Source of the DNA: Azospirillum brasilense
Lineage (GTDB): Bacteria; Pseudomonadota; Alphaproteobacteria; Azospirillales; Azospirillaceae
Length of the DNA: 64,000 nt
Direction: 5' to 3'
Assembly (NCBI RefSeq): GCF_007827795.1
Contig: NZ_VITI01000002.1
Coordinates: forward strand, 611,181-675,180
A model generated the notes under the pieces. That model was not told the origin of the DNA. It worked only from the letters and a program-made list of their open reading frames with translations, and ran no database searches. Below, one piece after another: positions 8,604 through 17,023 of this stretch. A program made the translations under genes and the position numbers. Each line of letters starts with the position of its first letter. Position 1 is the stretch's first letter.

Positions 8604-10085
8604 TCAGGCCATGAACGGCGGGGTGGCGGTGACGGCGGCGGCCTTTTCGATGACCTGACCGACGCGCAGGACGGTCTCCTCATCGAAGGGCCGGCCCAGG
8701 AGCTGGAGCCCCAGCGGCAGCCCGTCCGACCCGACGCCCGCCGGAACCGACATGCCCGGCAGGCCGGCCAGCGAGGCCGGGACCGTGAACACGTCGTTCA
8801 GGTACATCTGGATCGGATCGTCCATCTTCTCGCCGATGGCGAAGGCGGTGCTCGGCGCGGTCGGCGTCAGGATGACGTCGCACTGCTTGAACGCCTCGTC
8901 GAAGTCCCACTTGATGCGCGTGCGCACCTGACGGGCCTTGTTGTAGTAGGCGTCGTAATAGCCAGCCGACAGCACGTAGGTGCCGATCAGGATGCGGCGG
9001 CGGACCTCCTTGCCGAAGCCGGCGCCGCGGGTGTTCTCGTACATGTCCTTCAGGCTGGCGCCCTCGACCCGCAGGCCGTAGCGCAGCCCGTCGTAGCGCG
9101 CGAGGTTCGACGACGCCTCGGCCGGAGCGACGATGTAGTAGGTGGCCAGCGCGTACTTGGTGTGCGGCAGGCTGATCTCCACCGGCTCGGCGCCGGCCTC
9201 CTTCAGCCAGGCGATGCCCTGGTCCCAGATCGCGGCGATCTCGGCGGGCATGCCCTCCACCCGGTATTCCTTGGGAATGCCGACCTTCAGGCCGCGGATG
9301 TCGCCGGTCAGGGCGGTGCGGAAGTCCGGCACCGCCATGTCGACCGAGGTCGAGTCCTTGGGGTCGAAGCCGCACATCGAGCGCAGCATGATCGCCGCGT
9401 CCTCGACTGTGCGGGTCATCGGACCGGCCTGATCCAGCGAGGATGCGAAGGCGACCACGCCCCAGCGCGAGCAGCGCCCGTAGGTCGGCTTGATGCCGAC
9501 GATGCCGGTGAAGGCGGCGGGCTGGCGGATCGAGCCGCCGGTGTCGGTGCCGGTGGCGCCCAGCGCGGCGCGCGCGGCGACCGCCGCGGCGGAACCGCCC
9601 GACGAGCCGCCGGGAACGAGCTGGCGCGACCAGTTGCCGACCTCGCCCGGGCTCCACGGGCTGATCACGTTGCCGTGGTGGGAGGTGATGTTGGCCGAGC
9701 CCATGGCGAACTCGTCCAGGTTCACCTTGCCCAGCATGACGGCGCCGTCGCGCCACAGGTTGCTGGTGACGGTGGACTCATACTCCGGCTTGAAGCCGTC
9801 GAGGATGTGGCTGGCCGCGGTGGTCGGCACGCCCTTGGTGCAGAACAGGTCCTTCACCGCGATGGGCAGACCCTCCATCGGCCCCGCTTCGCCCTTGGCG
9901 CGGCGGGCGTCGGAGGCCTTGGCCATCGTCAGCGCCTGTTCCGGCGTCTCGGTGATGAAGGCGTTCAGGGGGCGGATCGTCTCCACCGCCTTGACGTGGG
10001 CCTCGGTCAGCTCAACCGCGGTGAATTCCTTCTTGGCGAGGCCGTCGAGGGCCGCCGCCATGGTCAGATGCGTAAGACCGGTCAT
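8604..10085 (-). CDS. gatA: Asp/Glu-tRNA amidotransferase subunit A
   Basis: Glutaminase subunit of GatCAB, an amidase-signature enzyme of 493 residues that releases ammonia from glutamine for transfer to the tRNA-bound amino acid. The Ser-cisSer-Lys triad is visible: Lys78 in AVKDLF, the cis-Ser in [12 protein letters not shown], and the nucleophile Ser in [13 protein letters not shown]. The chosen ATG overlaps the gatC stop (TGATG), indicating translational coupling; an in-frame GTG one codon earlier is possible. Confidence 0.98.
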   Translation of the reverse strand: MTGLTHLTMAAALDGLAKKEFTAVELTEAHVKAVETIRPLNAFITETPEQALTMAKASDARRAKGEAGPMEGLPIAVKDLFCTKGVPTTAASHILDGFKPEYESTVTSNLWRDGAVMLGKVNLDEFAMGSANITSHHGNVISPWSPGEVGNWSRQLVPGGSSGGSAAAVAARAALGATGTDTGGSIRQPAAFTGIVGIKPTYGRCSRWGVVAFASSLDQAGPMTRTVEDAAIMLRSMCGFDPKDSTSVDMAVPDFRTALTGDIRGLKVGIPKEYRVEGMPAEIAAIWDQGIAWLKEAGAEPVEISLPHTKYALATYYIVAPAEASSNLARYDGLRYGLRVEGASLKDMYENTRGAGFGKEVRRRILIGTYVLSAGYYDAYYNKARQVRTRIKWDFDEAFKQCDVILTPTAPSTAFAIGEKMDDPIQMYLNDVFTVPASLAGLPGMSVPAGVGSDGLPLGLQLLGRPFDEETVLRVGQVIEKAAAVTATPPFMA

Positions 10086-10372
10086 CACTCGACCACCTTC
10101 GGAACGACGTAGAAGCCTTCGGCCGTCTCCGGGCCGTTGGAGAGGACGGCGTCGCGGTAACCGCCGTCGGTCACCTCGTCCTTGCGGCGGCGCAGCGTCT
10201 GCGCGGCCACGCTGGTCATCGGCGGCACGTCCTGCGTGTCGACCTCGCCCAATTGTTCGACGAAGGTCAGGATTTGGCTCAGCTCACCCGCCAGGTGATC
10301 CAGTTCATCGTCCGGCACCTTGATGCGGGCCAGATGCGCGATCTTGGCCACGGTGGCCTTGTCGAGCGACAT
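10085..10372 (-). CDS. gatC: Asp/Glu-tRNA amidotransferase subunit C
   Basis: Small belt subunit of GatCAB (95 residues) that holds GatA and GatB together. Diagnostic features are [15 protein letters not shown] at the N-terminus, the [11 protein letters not shown] helix, and the C-terminal [14 protein letters not shown], as in other GatC proteins. The ATG at 10372 gives the usual length; the frame stays open further upstream but that part has no GatC similarity. First gene of the gatCAB operon. Confidence 0.96.
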   Translation of the reverse strand: MSLDKATVAKIAHLARIKVPDDELDHLAGELSQILTFVEQLGEVDTQDVPPMTSVAAQTLRRRKDEVTDGGYRDAVLSNGPETAEGFYVVPKVVE

Positions 10373-10639
10373 GCCTTCCACTCTCTTCCGAAACGTCTGG
10401 AAAAACGGCTTGGAAGCTATCACCCGAATTCTATTACCGCAATGATTCAGGGATATCCCTTCCATCGGCGGCCCAGCCCTGGACAAGCGGCGGGAAGGCG
10501 CCGCGAGGAGGAAGCGCGGCAAAAGGTTTCCGGAACCGACGCCGCATGGCGCGGGGGCGGGTTCCCTGTTAGATTGTCCAACATACGATTCGAATTCGCG
10601 CCGAAGCCATCTCATCGCACCCAACCCGACAGGCTCCCA

Positions 10640-12316
10640 ATGATGGCATCACTGACGCTGGCGAAACGCCTTTTCCTTGGCTTCGGCATCGGCGTGGCGG
10701 GTTTCGCCGCCGTCGCCCTGTTCAACAACATCGCCATGACGCGGCTGAGCGACCTTCAGCAGGAGGGGATGCGGCGGGTCGCCGACGCCACGACGCTGAC
10801 CGAACTCGCCGGCTACGACGGGCGCCTCTACAAGATCGTGGCCGACGCGCAAATCAACGGCTATGGCCCACGACACGGCGAGCAGTGGAAGACCGTCCGC
10901 CAGAACGCCGAACTCTACATCCGCAAGACCGCCGCGGTGATGGACACGCCGGACGAGCGCGCTTGGGCGGAGAAGGCGGAACGACATTTCACGGCCGCCG
11001 TGGACATCTTCGAGAAGGAGATGCTGCCCATCCTGCGCAGCGGCCCCGCCGACGCGCGGACCCGCGCCATGGACGACCGGATCGACGGCGAGTTGGCCGC
11101 CATGTCCGATCTGTACGAGAAGATCAAGGCTTCCACCGCCCGCGAGGCCAGGGAGGCCGATGAGGAGTATGACGACACCGCCCGGCGTTACGGCGTGATC
11201 GGGGTGTCGATCTCGCTGGCGATGACGGCGACCCTGCTGCTGACCGCGCTGCTGACCACCCGCGCGGTGGCCGGGCCGGTGCGCGCCATGACGGAGGCCA
11301 TGCGCCGGCTGGCCGATGGCGATCTCACCATCGCCATTCCCGCACAGAACCGGCGCGACGAGATCGGCGCGATGGCCGGCGCCATGCTGGTCTTCAAGGA
11401 CAGCCTCCAGCGCAACCGCGCCATGGAGGAGGAAGCCCGGCAGACCGACCAACGCGCCGCGGCGGAGAAGCGGCGGCTGATGAACGAATTGGCGGACTCC
11501 TTCCGGACCGGCGTCCAGGACTTGGTCAGCGCGGTCGCGGCGGCGGCGGGACAGCTTCAGGGCAGCGCGCGCAGCATGACGGCCAGCGCCGAACGGACGA
11601 CGCGTCAGGCATCCTCCGTCGCCACGGTGACGGAGGATGCGTCGGGCAACGTCCAGACCGTCGCCTCCGCCACCGAGGAGTTGAGCGGCTCCATCGCCGA
11701 GATCGCCCAACAGGTCGACAGCGCCGCGCGCACCAGCCGGGCCGCGCTTGAGGAGACGCAACGCACCAACGCCACGGTGGAAAGCCTGTCCGGCACGGCG
11801 GAGCGCATCGGCAGCGTGGTTCAGCTCATCCAGCAGATCGCCTCGCAGACCAACCTGCTGGCGTTGAACGCCACCATCGAGGCCGCCCGCGCCGGCGAGG
11901 CGGGCAAGGGCTTTGCCGTCGTCGCCAACGAGGTGAAGGGCCTCGCCAACCAGACCGCGCGCGCCACCGAGGAGATCGCCGCCCAGATCCAGGCGATCCA
12001 GAAGGAGACCCACGACGCCGTGGCGGCGATCCGCGACATTGCCGACACGGTGCGGCAGGTGAACGACATCGCCGGGGCCATCGCCCTGGCCGTGGAGCGC
12101 CAGTCCACGGCGACCAGGGCGATTTCGCGCAACGTTCAGCAGGCCGCCCAGGGCACCGCCGACGCTTCGCGCAGCATTCTGGAGGTGAACGACGCTTCCC
12201 GCGCGGCCGGGCAGGCTGCGGCGGATGTGCTGGAGGCCGCCAACAGCCTGGGCGACCACGCCCAGGCCATGCGCCGGTCGGTGGACGAGTTCGTTCAGCG
12301 CATCCGCAGCGCCTGA
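10640..12316 (+). CDS. methyl-accepting chemotaxis protein
   Basis: Chemoreceptor of about 558 residues. TM1 is near residues 8-32 and TM2 near 184-208, with a helical periplasmic domain of about 150 residues between them, the size of a four-helix-bundle sensor. A HAMP domain follows, then the signalling domain with the conserved hairpin tip [20 protein letters not shown]. It should control CheA activity in response to an unknown ligand. Two adjacent ATGs (10640 and 10643) are possible starts. It is divergent from gatC and is one of three chemoreceptors in this window. Confidence 0.94.
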   Translation: MMASLTLAKRLFLGFGIGVAGFAAVALFNNIAMTRLSDLQQEGMRRVADATTLTELAGYDGRLYKIVADAQINGYGPRHGEQWKTVRQNAELYIRKTAAVMDTPDERAWAEKAERHFTAAVDIFEKEMLPILRSGPADARTRAMDDRIDGELAAMSDLYEKIKASTAREAREADEEYDDTARRYGVIGVSISLAMTATLLLTALLTTRAVAGPVRAMTEAMRRLADGDLTIAIPAQNRRDEIGAMAGAMLVFKDSLQRNRAMEEEARQTDQRAAAEKRRLMNELADSFRTGVQDLVSAVAAAAGQLQGSARSMTASAERTTRQASSVATVTEDASGNVQTVASATEELSGSIAEIAQQVDSAARTSRAALEETQRTNATVESLSGTAERIGSVVQLIQQIASQTNLLALNATIEAARAGEAGKGFAVVANEVKGLANQTARATEEIAAQIQAIQKETHDAVAAIRDIADTVRQVNDIAGAIALAVERQSTATRAISRNVQQAAQGTADASRSILEVNDASRAAGQAAADVLEAANSLGDHAQAMRRSVDEFVQRIRSA

Positions 12317-12379
12317 GGCGCCCTGCTCCCTGCGCCGCCGGGCTTGCCGTTCAGGCTTGCGGCTTCTATGGTTCGCGGC

Positions 12380-12991
12380 ATGATCCACACGCTTCCCGAA
12401 CTGGCCGCCCGTTTGGGCCGGGGCCAGCGCCTGCTTGGCCTCGATGTCGGCACCAAGACCGTCGGCATGGCCGTGTCCGACCCGAACTTCGTCGTCGCCT
12501 CGCCGATCGGCACGCTGAAGCGCACGAAATTCACGCAGGACGCCCGCGAGCTGTCGCGGACGCTGCGCGACTACGGGATCGGCGGGCTGGTGATCGGGTT
12601 GCCGCTGAACATGGACGGGTCGGAGGGGCCGCGCGCCGAATCCACCCGCGCCTTCGCCAAAAATCTGATGGAACGGTCCGACCTGCTGGGCTGGGACGCC
12701 GAGATCGCCTTCTGGGACGAGCGGCTGTCGACCTCCGCCGTCGAGCGTTTCATGATCGGCGAGGCCGACATGACCCGCAAGCGCCGGGACGAGGTGGTGG
12801 ACAAGATGGCCGCCGCCTACATCCTGCAAGGCGCGCTGGACGCGCTGGCCCACATCCGGCGGATGGAGCGGGAACAGCGGGAACGCGACGAGTACGACAA
12901 CGACATTGGCGGCGACAGCGGCGGCGGCCACAGCGGCGGCGGCCACAGCGGCGGCGGCGACAGCGGCGGCGGCGACAACGGGGACGCCTGA
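12380..12991 (+). CDS. ruvX: RuvX/YqgF-family nuclease with Gly/Ser repeat tail
   Basis: YqgF/RuvX RNase H-fold protein, known as a putative Holliday junction resolvase and for pre-16S rRNA 5'-end maturation. Conserved blocks are LLGLDVGTKTVGMAVSDP, GLVIGLPLNMDGSEGP, FWDERLSTSAVERF and DEVVDKMAAAYILQGALD. The enzyme core ends near residue 165. A low-complexity tail follows, made of five GGxSG-type units with His, Asp or Asn (nucleotides 12907-12980), which is not part of the family. An upstream ATG (12368) is an alternative start. It ends 7 bp before the AEC transporter gene. Confidence 0.93.
   Translation: MIHTLPELAARLGRGQRLLGLDVGTKTVGMAVSDPNFVVASPIGTLKRTKFTQDARELSRTLRDYGIGGLVIGLPLNMDGSEGPRAESTRAFAKNLMERSDLLGWDAEIAFWDERLSTSAVERFMIGEADMTRKRRDEVVDKMAAAYILQGALDALAHIRRMEREQRERDEYDNDIGGDSGGGHSGGGHSGGGDSGGGDNGDA
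12907..12980 (+). repeat. 15-bp tandem repeat inside ruvX
   Basis: Five consecutive 15-base units (GGCGGCGGCCACAGC and variants with GAC or AAC) encode the Gly-Ser-His/Asp tail of RuvX. The units differ only at the His/Asp and Ser/Asn codons, as expected for slippage-generated repeats. Copy number is likely to vary between strains. Confidence 0.9.
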
Positions 12992-12998
12992 CGGCGCC

Positions 12999-13928
12999 AT
13001 GCTGCCCATCGCCGGAGCGCTGGCCCCGATCTTCCTGCTGATCCTGTTCGGACAGGGATTGCGCCGCCGCGCCGTGATCCCCGAGACTGCCTGGCCGTCG
13101 CTCGACCGCCTGACCTATTTGCTGTTCTTTCCCTGCCTGATCGTGGACGAGCTGACGCGAACCGACTTGCGCGCTCTGTCCATGGGTCCCATGGGCGGAA
13201 CGATGGCGGCGGGCATTTTCGCCGGGGCCGCCCTGGCGATCGCCATCCGACGCCCGATCGGGCTGGACGGTCCGGCCTTCACCTCGGTCTTCCAGGGGGC
13301 CATCCGGCCCAACACCTATGTGGGGCTGGCGGGGGCCAGCGCGCTCTACGGGTCCGCCGGGCTGACGCTGACGGCGGTGGGCATCGCCGTGGTGGTGCCG
13401 CTGGTCAACCTCCTCTGCGTCACGGCGATGGTGCGCTATGGGCGCGTGGCGGACGGAGCAGCGCAGCGCAGCGGCGTCGGCGCGGTCGTCTCCGGCATCC
13501 TGCGCAACCCGATCATCATCGCCGTCGCCATCGGCGCCGCCCTGAACCTCAGCGGGGTCGGCCGCATTCCAGTGGTCGGGGACGTGGTGGGCATCCTGGC
13601 GCGGGCCGCCCTGCCCATGGGGCTGCTCTCGGTCGGCGCCGGGCTGGACCTCGCCGCCGCGCGCGGCGCCGGACTCGGCGTGGCGCTGTCCAGCGTCCTG
13701 AAGCTGCTGCTGGTCCCCGCCGCGACGGCGCTCGCCGGGCTGTGGCTGGGGGTGGACGGCCTGCCGCTGACCGTCGCGGTGCTGTTCAACGCCCTGCCCT
13801 GCTCGGCCAGCTCCTATGTCCTGGCCCGGCAGATGGGCGGCGACCATGTCCTGATCGCCGGCATCATCACCATTCAGACGCTCGCCTCCGCCGCCACGCT
13901 GCCGCTGGTCGTCGCCCTGGCGGGCTGA
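12999..13928 (+). CDS. AEC-family (auxin efflux carrier-like) transporter
   Basis: Integral membrane protein of 309 residues with about ten hydrophobic segments in two five-helix halves, as in the bile/arsenite/riboflavin and AEC permeases. Family features are the N-terminal PIFLLILFGQGLRR, the mid-protein ILRNPIIIAVAIGAALNLSG and the late NALPCSASSYVLARQMGGD. Members export small organic acids or related metabolites; the substrate here is unknown. The ATG at 12999 lies 7 bp after ruvX, suggesting cotranscription. Confidence 0.88.
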   Translation: MLPIAGALAPIFLLILFGQGLRRRAVIPETAWPSLDRLTYLLFFPCLIVDELTRTDLRALSMGPMGGTMAAGIFAGAALAIAIRRPIGLDGPAFTSVFQGAIRPNTYVGLAGASALYGSAGLTLTAVGIAVVVPLVNLLCVTAMVRYGRVADGAAQRSGVGAVVSGILRNPIIIAVAIGAALNLSGVGRIPVVGDVVGILARAALPMGLLSVGAGLDLAAARGAGLGVALSSVLKLLLVPAATALAGLWLGVDGLPLTVAVLFNALPCSASSYVLARQMGGDHVLIAGIITIQTLASAATLPLVVALAG

Positions 13929-14262
13929 CGGTTGATTTCCAGACATCCAATCCTTTGCAGCGCCATCATTACAGATGAGGCGCATTGATCATTTCAAGAA
14001 ATCACGCAGAACAGAACACCATCAGTGCGTTCTGTCTATATTTTGTATGTCTAAATTATACAATAATATGCATAGAAAAAGATAGTTGTATTTAGATATT
14101 ACTTGATTTTATAAAAGAAATTTGGAAAATATTATTGGGAATTACAATAATATGCATTCTAACGATTAGATATCTAATCAATTAATTTTCCGCCGTTAAC
14201 GATTCGTTGGGAATTTCGCGCAATTCTACTTTTGGTAGATATTGTTAGCGATCGGGGTAACC
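13929..14262. promoter_or_regulatory. AT-rich intergenic region upstream of the 296-aa gene
   Basis: This 334-bp region is sharply AT-rich against its GC-rich surroundings. It contains two copies of TACAATAATATGCAT (14059-14073 and 14143-14157), a perfect 16-bp palindrome GATTAGATATCTAATC (14164-14179), and TTAACGATTCGTTGG (14196-14210), which is close to the CtrA half-site pair TTAA-N7-TTAA. It probably carries the promoter of the gene at 14263; I cannot assign -10/-35 boxes securely. Confidence 0.5.
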
Positions 14263-15153
14263 ATGAGCATCAACGCCACATCGGGATACACCCAGCCCAC
14301 TCCACAGATGAACACGGGGAAAAGCTCAGGAACCGCCCCGGTTGCAAGCCCTTCGCCCTCGGCCACGCCGCCACTGACGGGAGCGCCAGCCTCCGGGCCT
14401 CTTGACACGGTCAGCCTCTCTGTCGAAGCGCAGTTCAAGATGAACGGCGCGACCAAGTTTTCCGTGACCGCCGACTCGCTGGCTCAAGCCGCGACGGCAG
14501 CAAAGAATGTACCGGGACTGAACGCGGATGCGGAACTCTTCACACCCGAAGCGTTGGCGGCCCATGCCGAGTGGCGGGAAAAGCACACCGAGTACCGGGG
14601 GAAGGTGCGCAGCCTCGTCGACCAGACCTTCGGTTTGAGCGCAGACGGGAACAGTTGGGCGGCGGGCGGAGCCGCGCTGACCGCCATAAAGAATCTGGCG
14701 GAAAAGAACGGACTGATCGAACCGGAAATGCCGCCGGCCGTAGCCAAAATGCTGCATACGACGGGTGAAAGCATGTGGACTGATAAAAGCGGCGGGTCCA
14801 CCGGCATGTTCGATATCGTTTTCACGAAGAAGGGCGCGGAAAGTGGCGGAAATCTTCGCATCCTGTTTGATGGCAGCATGAAGCCCAGCGTAAACAGCTC
14901 TCCGGTCGATTTGAAAGATGGAAGCACGAATGCTCAAACTGCTCTGTCCAAAATCAGGAACTCGGCGCTTGGCAAGCAGTTGGACACGGTGGGCGGCTGG
15001 AATCCGGGCAGTGCGGCCAATGCCTACGCCCTCACAAGTGGCAAGAACGGCGGCGACGCTGGGGTCTTTGGCATGGTCTTAACCAACAACACGGATGCTT
15101 ATGCCAAAGCCAACGCCTCAAAAATACTCGAAACCATATACAAGTATCTATAG
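14263..15153 (+). CDS. hypothetical protein of the AT-rich island, 296 aa
   Basis: No family recognised. The N-terminal 45 residues are a low-complexity Ser/Pro/Thr/Ala linker (SGTAPVASPSPSATPPL), followed by LDTVSLSVEA and a soluble mixed alpha/beta body. There is no N-terminal signal peptide, no transmembrane segment and no cysteine. The C-terminus is NNTDAYAKANASKILETIYK followed by YL. This composition resembles surface or secreted proteins without a classical signal, and the next gene is an RTX protein, so non-classical export is possible but unproven. Codon use is less GC-biased than neighbours, suggesting transfer. The ATG at 14263 follows CGGGGTAACC. Confidence 0.7.
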   Translation: MSINATSGYTQPTPQMNTGKSSGTAPVASPSPSATPPLTGAPASGPLDTVSLSVEAQFKMNGATKFSVTADSLAQAATAAKNVPGLNADAELFTPEALAAHAEWREKHTEYRGKVRSLVDQTFGLSADGNSWAAGGAALTAIKNLAEKNGLIEPEMPPAVAKMLHTTGESMWTDKSGGSTGMFDIVFTKKGAESGGNLRILFDGSMKPSVNSSPVDLKDGSTNAQTALSKIRNSALGKQLDTVGGWNPGSAANAYALTSGKNGGDAGVFGMVLTNNTDAYAKANASKILETIYKYL

Positions 15154-15294
15154 CACACGCCAGGTCATTACCGCATTCACTCACCACTGCATGAATTAAC
15201 AAAACCAGAATCATGAACAGCGTCTCCAGGGTACATCCTCTGGCGACGTCACCGCTTTTAACTTTCCAAGAATAATGCAATTTTATTAGATAGC

Positions 15295-15332
15295 TAATAA
15301 ACTAAAATATCTATTTTTATTTTAGTTTATTA
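15295..15332. terminator. AT-rich hairpin, 15-bp perfect arms
   Basis: TAATAAACTAAAATA (15295-15309) and its exact complement (15318-15332) are separated by 8 bases, so RNA from here would form a long A-U stem. It is followed at 15333-15349 by a second small hairpin (TACCAA / TTGGTA) around a T-run. Its place after the 296-aa gene and just before the RTX frame suits a terminator, though the distance from the stop codon (about 140 bp) leaves a regulatory palindrome possible. Confidence 0.45.
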
Positions 15333-15370
15333 TACCAAGTTTTTTGGTAAAACATAATATCCACCTAAAG

Positions 15371-16083
15371 ATGGAAAATAACAGACCGCCAGTACACAAA
15401 GGAATGAAAATAATTCACGTCCCCTTATCGAATGGAAACAATCTTTACCCTGGCTATTCATGGCCCTCGCTGCCCAACGAGGCGTGCTATATTGACGGTT
15501 TTGATGGAGACGATACAATCGCTGGCACGCCATACAGCGATGTAATCGATGGTGGAAACGGTCACGATAACCTGTTCGGGGGAAGTGGCAATGATACCAT
15601 GTACGGTGCCAACGGCAACGATCGCCTTGATGGCGATTATGGCAACGATGAATTGTGGGGCGAGGCCGGATCGGATACTATCTACGGCAGCTTTGGAAAC
15701 GACACCCTGATCGGTGGCGGCGCCCCGGCGGGTACAGCGGATTACCTGTACGGCGGGGAAGGGAATGACGTCTATCTTCACAACGCCAACCTGGGGGCGT
15801 CTCTTATATTTATGACACCGACAATTATAGCCCAGGAACACAGGATCTCCTAATATTTTCAGGAGCCTCGTCAATCTACGATCTTCAGTTTTTCCAAGTT
15901 AGAAACGTCGATCTGTACATTACGACAGCCACTGACGCCGCCGATTCTGTAAATGATAACGGAGTCATCATTTACGGATATTTTAACAACTCTGGAACGC
16001 CGTCGGGTATTTCCGAAGTCGAATACCTCAGGGTTGGCAGCTCAACGTATGATCTGTCCGCGCTTCTCGGCTTCGGAGCCTGA
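15371..16083 (+). pseudogene. RTX calcium-binding protein gene, frameshifted
   Basis: The first frame (15371-15853) encodes about seven glycine-rich RTX nonapeptides (GGNGHDNLFGGSGNDTMYG, GNDRLDG, GNDTLIGG), which bind calcium in type I-secreted proteins. It breaks at a run of five G near 15791-15797. The -1 frame then continues to the stop at 16081-16083 with a typical RTX C-terminal block (SYIYDTDNYSPGTQDLLIFS, and later LRVGSSTYDLSALLGFGA). One additional G would restore a single 238-residue protein. It may be a real mutation, a phase-variable tract or a sequence error. Base composition is lower in GC than neighbours; no type I transporter is nearby. Confidence 0.8.
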
Positions 16084-16097
16084 TTGCCGAACCTGCG

Positions 16098-16136
16098 GGC
16101 GCCCTGCGGTGGAAGAGCGTTCCACCGCAGGGCGCC
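16098..16136. terminator. 17-bp perfect GC-rich hairpin between convergent genes
   Basis: GGCGCCCTGCGGTGGAA (16098-16114) and its exact complement (16120-16136) flank a 5-base loop. It lies between the ends of the RTX gene (plus) and the GFA gene (minus), where a bidirectional terminator is expected. No long T-run follows on either side, so strength is uncertain. Confidence 0.6.
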
Positions 16137-16163
16137 TTGCGTGCCGACGATCTGCCGAACGCT

Positions 16164-16577
16164 TCACGGCGGTTCCGGCGCACCCTGGGGGAACCGCTCC
16201 AACCCATCGTCGAGGGTGTAATAGTCCCCCTTGTCCGCCGCATAGATATGCCGCAGCGTCGTCAGGCTGGTCGGCTGGTCCAGCGTGCCGGCGGCGATGT
16301 CGAGCAACGCGCCCTCGTCGCCACTCCAGAACAGCGACGACCCGCAGCGCGAGCAGAAACCCCGCTGCGCCTTCGCCGAGGAACGGTACCAGGACAGGGT
16401 GTCCTGCGCCTCGATGACGACCGTCTCGCGCGGAATGGTGATGTAGGCTCCGAAATGGCCGTGGAAGCGCCGGCATTGGCCGCAGTGGCAGTTCACCACC
16501 CCCATGGGCCGCTCGGTCGCCCTGTACCGCACGCCACCACACAGACAACCGCCCGTCAGATCTCCGCCGTCGCTCAT
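16164..16577 (-). CDS. GFA/CENP-V domain protein
   Basis: Zinc protein of 137 residues from the GFA (glutathione-dependent formaldehyde-activating enzyme-like) family. Two zinc sites are visible: GGCLCGGVRY with CHCGQCRRFHG, and GFCSRCGSSLFW. Biochemical roles of family members are mostly unverified, and the formaldehyde-glutathione activity often attached to the name is doubtful. It is transcribed toward the RTX gene and starts 36 bp after the DUF1127 gene on the same strand. Confidence 0.9.
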   Translation of the reverse strand: MSDGGDLTGGCLCGGVRYRATERPMGVVNCHCGQCRRFHGHFGAYITIPRETVVIEAQDTLSWYRSSAKAQRGFCSRCGSSLFWSGDEGALLDIAAGTLDQPTSLTTLRHIYAADKGDYYTLDDGLERFPQGAPEPP

Positions 16578-16613
16578 CGGCCCGCTCCCGTCCGTTTCCT
16601 CGATAAGATTCCG

Positions 16614-16856
16614 TCAGCCCTGCCAGAAGGGCTTGTCGGCCTCGGTCACCGCGTCGGCGCGGGACAGGCCGATGTCCTGCAACAGATGGTCGGGCAAAGC
16701 CTCCAGCGCACGCCGCTGGCGCCGCCGCTCGTTCCAGGTCGCCACCGTGTCGAACAGGGCGACCACCGCACCACCAATGCCCTGCCCGGGCCGGTCCTGC
16801 GCGTCGGTGCGGGTGTTCATGCTGCCGTTCATGCCGTCATTCATGCTCTGGGCCAT
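16614..16856 (-). CDS. DUF1127 small protein
   Basis: Protein of 80 residues whose C-terminal half is a DUF1127 domain: an arginine-rich helix (WNERRRQRRALEALPDHLL) followed by DIGLSRADAVTEADKPFW. The N-terminal 25 residues (MAQSMNDGMNGSMN) are Met/Asn-rich and low in complexity. DUF1127 proteins in other alphaproteobacteria affect phosphate, carbon or RNA-related physiology, and several are controlled by the LysR regulator VtlR. Here the gene diverges from a VtlR/GcvA-like LysR gene with a palindrome between them. AGAGGAG precedes the ATG by about 8 nt. Confidence 0.9.
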   Translation of the reverse strand: MAQSMNDGMNGSMNTRTDAQDRPGQGIGGAVVALFDTVATWNERRRQRRALEALPDHLLQDIGLSRADAVTEADKPFWQG

Positions 16857-16979
16857 GACCGCGTCTCCTCTTGTGTCCGGTCGTTGTCGGTGCGTGTCGC
16901 CCGACGGTCCGGACTGTGTTCCGTGACTGGAGGATGGGCCACCCGGTCCTTGCGCACAAACGACGCTTTCTCATAGTTT

Positions 16980-16998
16980 GGATTAGGAAAACTAATCC
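16980..16998. promoter_or_regulatory. palindromic LysR box GGATTAG-N5-CTAATCC
   Basis: A perfect 7-bp inverted repeat with a 5-base AAAA-containing spacer. It sits 25 bp upstream of the LysR gene and about 123 bp upstream of the divergent DUF1127 gene. The core ATTAG-N5-CTAAT fits the CTAAT element known for GcvA-type LysR proteins and the general T-N11-A rule. It is the likely autoregulatory and DUF1127-activating operator of the neighbouring LysR protein. Confidence 0.65.
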
Positions 16999-17023
16999 GA
17001 AGTCCGCTTCCCGGAGTCGCTCC

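Noticed and set aside
6909..10112. Very long open frame (over 1000 codons) on the plus strand
   Set aside because: It lies antisense to gatB and gatA, whose identities are certain; long antisense frames are common in GC-rich DNA. The encoded protein is low-complexity and Arg/Leu/Val/Gly-rich.
12907..12980. Short repeats that might suggest a CRISPR array
   Set aside because: Units are contiguous 15-mers without spacers and are in frame within ruvX.
10649..13009. Open frame of 786 codons on the minus strand
   Set aside because: Shadow of the chemoreceptor and ruvX genes; the repetitive Val/Ala start is the complement of the ruvX tandem repeat.
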